From JAAFHN01 sp031421855 (lineage in GTDB: Bacteria > Pseudomonadota > Gammaproteobacteria > Burkholderiales > Burkholderiaceae_C): a stretch of 8,293 bases of DNA. Below are positions 5,102-8,293 of this stretch, one piece after another (the first letter of the stretch is position 1; each line of letters opens with the position of its first letter). The notes beneath the pieces were generated by a model. It was not told where the DNA came from, searched no databases, and saw only the letters and a program-made list of their open reading frames with translations. The translations under genes were made by a program, and so were the position numbers. Location of the stretch: NCBI GenBank assembly GCA_031421855.1, contig JANOPN010000099.1, positions 1 to 8,293 on the forward strand. The letters run 5' to 3'.

Positions 5102-7011
5102 CAACGCCCGCGCATGAACAAAGCGTCCAGCTCCTTGATGCTCACCTGGCGCCACGTCGGGCGACCATGGTTGCACTGGTCTGAGCGCGGTGTGCGCTCC
5201 ATTTGGCGTAAGAGCGCATTCATCTCTTCCACTGTCAGCCGCCGATTGGCCCGAACCGCGCCGTGGCAGGCCATGGTTGACAACAATTCATGCTCGGCCC
5301 GCTCCAACACATGGCTCAATCCATGTTGGGCGAGCTCGGCCAGCACGCTGCGAACCAAATTGACTGCGTCGGCCCCTGCCAACAGGGCGGGCAAGCTTCG
5401 CACAGCCAAGGTTTTGGCCGAAAACGCCGTCACCTCAAGCCCCAGTCGAACCAACGCCAATTCGCTTGACTGCGCCGTGGCAACCTCCTGCGCAGTCGCG
5501 GCAAACGTCACTGGAATCAGCAAGGCCTGCGTGCTCACGTTCGCGCCGGGCGCGTCCAACTGCGCCTTGAACCCCTCGTAGACAATGCGCTCATGCGCAG
5601 CGTGCATGTCGACAATCACCAACCCTTGGGCGTTTTCTGCCAAGATGTAGATGCCTTGCAGTTGGGCCAACGCTCGCCCCAAGGGCCAAATTTCAACGGG
5701 TTCAGCCGGTTCAGCCGATTGCGCAGGTGGTGACTGCGCATCAGCGGGTTTGGGCTGCCCCCACAAAGCTTGCAGAGTTTGCATCGCGTCGTCGCCGACG
5801 CGGCCGCTGGCGTATTGGCCAAACGACTGACCAAATGACTGATTGCCGCGCTCCGACACAAAATGCATGGCACCTTGCGACCACGGCCTGGCTTGAACTT
5901 GCGGCTCAATCGCATGCCCATGCCCTTGCCCTTGCCCCTCGCTCACGTCCGCATCACCCCCCACTTGACTCGATTTTTGCCCCGATTCCTGCCCCGCTCG
6001 GGGTCGCGCCAGCGCTTGCGAAACCGCACGAAAAACAGCTTGGTGAACCTCGCGGCTCTCGGTGAACCGAACTTCAATCTTCGTTGGGTGCACGTTCACA
6101 TCCACCCGCTGCGGGTCGACTTGCATGAACAGCAAATAGCACGGCTGACGATGTCCATGGAGCACGTCGGCATACGCTTGGCGGGCGGCGTGGGTGCTGA
6201 CTTTTTCGCGTACGTACCGCCCGTTAACGTATGCATATTGCATGTCAGCCCGCGAACGCGCGACGTCCGGCGTGCCAATCCAGCCGCTGATCTGCACCGG
6301 CCCGGCCTCAAAGCTCAAGTCCAACGCCGAATCGGCAAATTCGTCGCCCATGACGCTTTGCATGCGCTCAAGCGCACTGCCCGCACGCCACTGCTCAATC
6401 AATTTACCTTCGTGCCACACCTCAAACGCCACACCTGGCCGAGCCAAGGCGTGGCGGCGAACGGCTTCAACGCAGTGCGCGAGCTCCGTTGCGTCGCTTT
6501 TGAGGAATTTGCGCCGTGCCGGCGTTGCAAAAAACAGCTCGCGCACCTCGACCGTCGTGCCCACTTCCCGGGCCGCCGGCTCAATCTCGCCCGTTCGCGC
6601 GTCCAGCATGCGGGCTGACGCAGCGTCGACCGCAGAATCACTTTGCTCACGCGATGTGATCACCAACTCGGCAATCGACCCAATCGCAGCCAGCGCCTCG
6701 CCCCGAAACCCCATCGTCCTCACTGACTCCAGGTCGCTCAGCGAGGCAATCTTGCTGGTCGCGTGGCGGCGCACGGCTAGCGCAAGCTCAGTCGCCGCAA
6801 TGCCCGCGCCGTCGTCCTCAACCCGAATCAAACGCACGCCGCCCGACCCCAGCCGCACGACGATGCGCCGCGCACCGGCGTCGACGGCGTTGTCGACCAA
6901 CTCGCGAACCACAGACGCTGGGCGCTCCACCACCTCACCTGCCGCAATTTGGCTGATCAAATCATCTGGCAAGGATTTGATGCTGCGGCGCAAGGGGTCA
7001 GGTGTATTCAA
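5101..7011 (-). CDS. mutL: DNA mismatch repair protein MutL
   Basis: MutL couples MutS mismatch recognition to strand incision. At 636 residues it has the usual length. N-terminal GHKL ATPase: ISQIAAGEVVERPASVV, catalytic Glu37 and Asn41 in RELVDNAVDAGA, DDGAG at 66-70, RHATSKI at 82-88, and MGFRGEAL at 100-107. A low-complexity Gln/Gly-rich linker follows (roughly residues 330-425). The C-terminal domain carries the metal-dependent endonuclease signature DMHAAHERIVYE at 468-479 (D-x-H-A-x2-E-x4-E), ACHGAVRANRRL around Cys582 and CNHGRP at 613-618. It should therefore nick DNA itself, as expected in bacteria without MutH. The start is TTG at 7011: an in-frame TAA lies 12 codons upstream, no ATG precedes the conserved region, and GAG sits six bases before it. 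First gene of the operon. Confidence 0.97.
   Translation of the reverse strand: MNTPDPLRRSIKSLPDDLISQIAAGEVVERPASVVRELVDNAVDAGARRIVVRLGSGGVRLIRVEDDGAGIAATELALAVRRHATSKIASLSDLESVRTMGFRGEALAAIGSIAELVITSREQSDSAVDAASARMLDARTGEIEPAAREVGTTVEVRELFFATPARRKFLKSDATELAHCVEAVRRHALARPGVAFEVWHEGKLIEQWRAGSALERMQSVMGDEFADSALDLSFEAGPVQISGWIGTPDVARSRADMQYAYVNGRYVREKVSTHAARQAYADVLHGHRQPCYLLFMQVDPQRVDVNVHPTKIEVRFTESREVHQAVFRAVSQALARPRAGQESGQKSSQVGGDADVSEGQGQGHGHAIEPQVQARPWSQGAMHFVSERGNQSFGQSFGQYASGRVGDDAMQTLQALWGQPKPADAQSPPAQSAEPAEPVEIWPLGRALAQLQGIYILAENAQGLVIVDMHAAHERIVYEGFKAQLDAPGANVSTQALLIPVTFAATAQEVATAQSSELALVRLGLEVTAFSAKTLAVRSLPALLAGADAVNLVRSVLAELAQHGLSHVLERAEHELLSTMACHGAVRANRRLTVEEMNALLRQMERTPRSDQCNHGRPTWRQVSIKELDALFMRGR
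5699..5716. repeat. 9-bp tandem duplication inside mutL linker
   Basis: Two exact copies of GGTTCAGCC in tandem. On the coding (minus) strand they encode the repeated Ala-Glu-Pro units of the SAEPAEPVE stretch just before the MutL C-terminal domain. Confidence 0.75.
5819..5842. repeat. 12-bp tandem duplication inside mutL linker
   Basis: CCAAACGACTGA is followed directly by CCAAATGACTGA (11 of 12 identical). On the coding strand this gives the repeated QSFG/QSFGQ residues of the MutL linker. Confidence 0.8.
5915..5938. repeat. hexamer tandem repeat (four units) inside mutL linker
   Basis: Four contiguous hexamers TGCCCA, TGCCCT, TGCCCT, TGCCCC. On the coding strand they encode the alternating GQGQGHGH of the MutL linker. 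The unit is a multiple of three, so slippage would lengthen or shorten the linker without a frameshift. Confidence 0.85.
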
Positions 7012-7094
7012 ACGGGTCTCATCTGCTGGTCGTGTGCGCCAATTTTAGGGGCTTACAAGCCCAAACGGCCGCCGCGTCGATATGATCGCCGCCC
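7012..7094. promoter_or_regulatory. divergent mutL / dedA promoter region with palindrome
   Basis: This 83-base spacer must hold start signals for both directions. For mutL, TAAAAT on the minus strand (7047-7042) is 5 of 6 to the -10 consensus, with no good -35. For dedA, TATGAT (7081-7086, 5 of 6) lies only eight bases before the ATG, so a transcript from it would be nearly leaderless; no good -35 is seen at normal spacing. Between them lies the perfect palindrome GGGCTT-AC-AAGCCC (7049-7062), which abuts the mutL -10 candidate and could be an operator. No ribosome site is visible for dedA. Confidence 0.4.
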
Positions 7095-7751
7095 ATGGAC
7101 ACCCTCATGCAACTAGCCCATCTGGGCATCGACTTCATTGTCAACATCGACCAGTACTTGATTCGGTTTGTTCAAGCCTACGGTCCGTGGATTTATGTTT
7201 TGCTGTTCGCGATTGTTTTTACCGAAACGGGTGTTGTGGTGATGCCATTTTTGCCAGGTGACTCTCTCTTGTTCATCGTAGGGGCGATGTGCGGTGTCGG
7301 CTTGATGAACTTGCCGCTGGCGATGGGGGTTTTGATCGTCGCGGCCATTTTGGGCGATCAGTGCAACTACATGATCGGGCGCTACTTTGGCCCCAAAGTG
7401 TTCCAGTGGGAAAATTCCAGGTGGTTCAATCGCGCCGCCTTCGATCGCGCCCACGACTTTTATGAACGCTACGGCCCAGTCACCATTGTTTTGGCGAGGT
7501 TCATGCCGTTCATTCGAACATTTGTACCGTTTGTCGCCGGAGTAGCGGAGATGACCCGAAGCAAATTCACCACCTACAACGTGGTCGGCGCACTCATCTG
7601 GGTGCTTGGCATTTGCACTGCAGGCTACCTTTTTGGCGATCTGCCTTGGGTCAAAGCAAACTTAGAGAAGATCATCTGGGCCATGATCATCATCCCCGGT
7701 CTCGTGGCGATTTTTGGCGCTTGGAAGGCTGGGCGAGCCTCAAAGACCTAA
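7095..7751 (+). CDS. DedA-family inner-membrane protein
   Basis: A 218-residue polytopic membrane protein of the DedA/VTT family. These are thought to be proton-coupled lipid flippases, some recycling undecaprenyl phosphate or phosphatidylethanolamine, and are needed for envelope integrity and membrane potential. Residues shown to be essential in E. coli YqjA are matched in kind and spacing: Glu44 and Asp56 (ETG...FLPGDSLL; E39/D51 in YqjA) and Arg135 and Arg141 (LARFMPFIRTFVPFVAG; R130/R136). Hydrophobic stretches sit at about 33-51, 58-88, 128-150 and 160-215. The ATG at 7095 gives the family's usual short amphipathic N-terminus; no Shine-Dalgarno is visible. It stands alone, divergent from mutL and convergent with the DUF898 gene. 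Confidence 0.95.
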   Translation: MDTLMQLAHLGIDFIVNIDQYLIRFVQAYGPWIYVLLFAIVFTETGVVVMPFLPGDSLLFIVGAMCGVGLMNLPLAMGVLIVAAILGDQCNYMIGRYFGPKVFQWENSRWFNRAAFDRAHDFYERYGPVTIVLARFMPFIRTFVPFVAGVAEMTRSKFTTYNVVGALIWVLGICTAGYLFGDLPWVKANLEKIIWAMIIIPGLVAIFGAWKAGRASKT

Positions 7752-7806
7752 TTCGGATGCTTTTTCGAGAGTTTTTGGCAGATGGTCGCTGAATCTATTG
7801 GGTTCG

Positions 7807-7828
7807 TTGCTATCAAAAATGACAGCAA
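7807..7828. repeat. imperfect hairpin in convergent spacer, possible terminator
   Basis: TTGCTATC (7807-7814) pairs with GACAGCAA (7821-7828) around an AAAAAT loop, with one mismatch that becomes a G-U pair in the minus-strand transcript. No T-tract follows directly on either strand (TTTTT comes about 10 bases later on the plus strand). It could end transcription of dedA weakly. It also resembles short A/T-loop hairpin repeats I associate with Comamonadaceae intergenic regions, an unverified impression. The rest of 7752-7853 shows no convincing gene. Confidence 0.4.
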
Positions 7829-7853
7829 ACCGCCGTGCTTTTTGTCCAGAATA

Positions 7854-7953
7854 GGACTTACGCAAAATTGGCCCAGCAAGGCTCAGCGACGACGACCGTG
7901 CGGATAGCACCGCTAGGAGCTGCAACGCGGCTGGGGCGGTTTTGCGTCAGTCC
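7854..7953. mobile_element. 100-bp MITE-like element with 21-bp imperfect terminal inverted repeats
   Basis: The left end (7854-7874) begins GGACTTACGCAAAA. The right end (7933-7953), read on the other strand, begins GGACTGACGCAAAA and stays similar to 21 bases, with 17 of 21 identical. The interior of 58 bases has no reading frame of note; near its centre is a small hairpin, GCGG (7900-7903) with CCGC (7910-7913). The ends are laid out like an insertion sequence's terminal repeats, but the element is too small for a transposase, so a MITE mobilised by a full element elsewhere fits best. No clear target-site duplication is seen (AATA left, GACA right). Its place between two convergent genes, 15 bases after the DUF898 stop, is typical; it could also act as a bidirectional terminator. 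Confidence 0.55.
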
Positions 7954-7968
7954 GACAGACGACGGATG

Positions 7969-8293
7969 TCAATCGGCGCGATGGCTGGCGGGTTCAGTCT
8001 CGCCTTGCGCAATGGCATCGATCAGCGCTTCAACTTCGGCTCTGGACTTCCAGTGCATGGACTCGACGCGAAGACGCCACGTCTCAATGGCTGCAAATGG
8101 CCAGTAAAGCCCAAGCGTAAAAACCCCCAGCACCAAATTTTTTAAGAATACGCCCGCCAACTCATAGGCGCTCAGGTAACTTTGGGGTCGCACCAAACGG
8201 CCGCTGCTCCCCGACCAATACAAGTTTTGAAGCGACGCGACCATGTATGCGCGCGGCCAGATGATGATCACCAACAGGCAGGCCATTCCAATC
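7969..8293 (-). CDS. DUF898/YjgN-like membrane protein, 5' part beyond window
   Basis: The C-terminal 107 residues of a protein whose frame is open to the right edge; the in-frame Met codon at 8286 is unlikely to be the true start because the family is much longer. Visible family-like features are a membrane segment entering the window (MACLLVIIIWP), the AxLQNLYWSGSSG stretch (compare the N-L-x-W-x-x-T of the family), a helix around KNLVLGVFTLGLYWPFA with the hallmark TLGLYWP(F/W)A, and ETWRLRVES after it. The soluble tail is acidic and ends SHRAD. YjgN/DUF898 proteins are polytopic inner-membrane proteins of unknown function. The gene converges with dedA; its stop lies 15 bases beyond the MITE-like element. 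Family assignment rests on the TLGLYWPFA block and general layout. Confidence 0.75.
   Translation of the reverse strand, partial: IGMACLLVIIIWPRAYMVASLQNLYWSGSSGRLVRPQSYLSAYELAGVFLKNLVLGVFTLGLYWPFAAIETWRLRVESMHWKSRAEVEALIDAIAQGETEPASHRAD

Noticed and set aside
5863..6618. Second long plus-strand frame (251 codons) opposite mutL
   Set aside because: Composition is Arg/His/Leu-rich antisense to MutL; no domain or ribosome site.
6194..7048. Long open frame on the plus strand (284 codons) opposite mutL
   Set aside because: It is antisense to the conserved MutL ATPase domain, Ser/Arg/Ala-rich as expected for a shadow frame in GC-rich DNA, and has no recognisable motif.
7740..7925. Minus-strand frame of 61 codons ending inside dedA
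   Set aside because: It runs across the inverted-repeat end at 7854, ends within dedA, has no ribosome site and matches no family I know. A decayed gene tail cannot be excluded (residues AVIFDSNEPNRF look protein-like).
7933..7953. Possible phage or integron attachment site
   Set aside because: No integrase, no tRNA end and no attC-like core; the inverted partner at 7854-7874 explains the sequence better.

Overview
The window looks like chromosomal DNA of a betaproteobacterium, most likely Burkholderiales and probably near Comamonadaceae. The reasons are the moderately GC-rich coding, the style of MiaA and MutL (MutL keeps the endonuclease motif found in bacteria without MutH), the Bcr/CflA transporter lying between mutL and miaA, and the TIGR00266/AIM24 protein. 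This placement comes from protein style only; no 16S or tRNA gene is present.

Centre (853-7011, minus strand): six tightly packed genes read as one probable operon in the order mutL, Bcr/CflA-type MFS exporter, miaA, PDZ-domain lipoprotein, ABC ATPase, AIM24-family protein. Junctions are a 1-base overlap (mutL/MFS), a 4-base ATGA overlap (MFS/miaA), a 10-base gap (miaA/lipoprotein), a probable 4-base GTGA overlap (lipoprotein/ABC) and a 4-base ATGA overlap (ABC/AIM24). Mismatch repair and tRNA modification are therefore co-transcribed with an envelope-type module. That module has an ABC ATPase but no permease gene.

Left end (1-852, minus strand): eight bases after the AIM24 stop lies what reads as the N-terminus of a type I restriction-modification methylase (HsdM). 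It is broken by an in-frame TAA where the family has Gln, and then by loss of almost the whole gene. It is followed by an MNT-type nucleotidyltransferase and a HepT/DUF86 HEPN protein, the MntA-HepT toxin-antitoxin pair often carried inside type I R-M operons. HepT runs off the left edge. Its R-x4-H-x-Y motif has Tyr where the catalytic His is expected. This is probably a decayed R-M island whose accessory TA pair survives, possibly with a disarmed toxin.

Right end (7012-8293): an 83-base divergent promoter region with a 14-base palindrome separates mutL from a DedA-family membrane protein on the plus strand. dedA converges on a DUF898/YjgN-like membrane protein cut by the right edge. The convergent spacer holds an imperfect hairpin and a 100-bp element bounded by 21-bp imperfect inverted repeats, a probable MITE-like non-autonomous element.

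I see no complete insertion sequence, CRISPR array, tRNA or rRNA. The items most worth a second look are the HepT catalytic substitution, the hsdM relic, the permease-less ABC/PDZ-lipoprotein/AIM24 module and the 100-bp inverted-repeat element.
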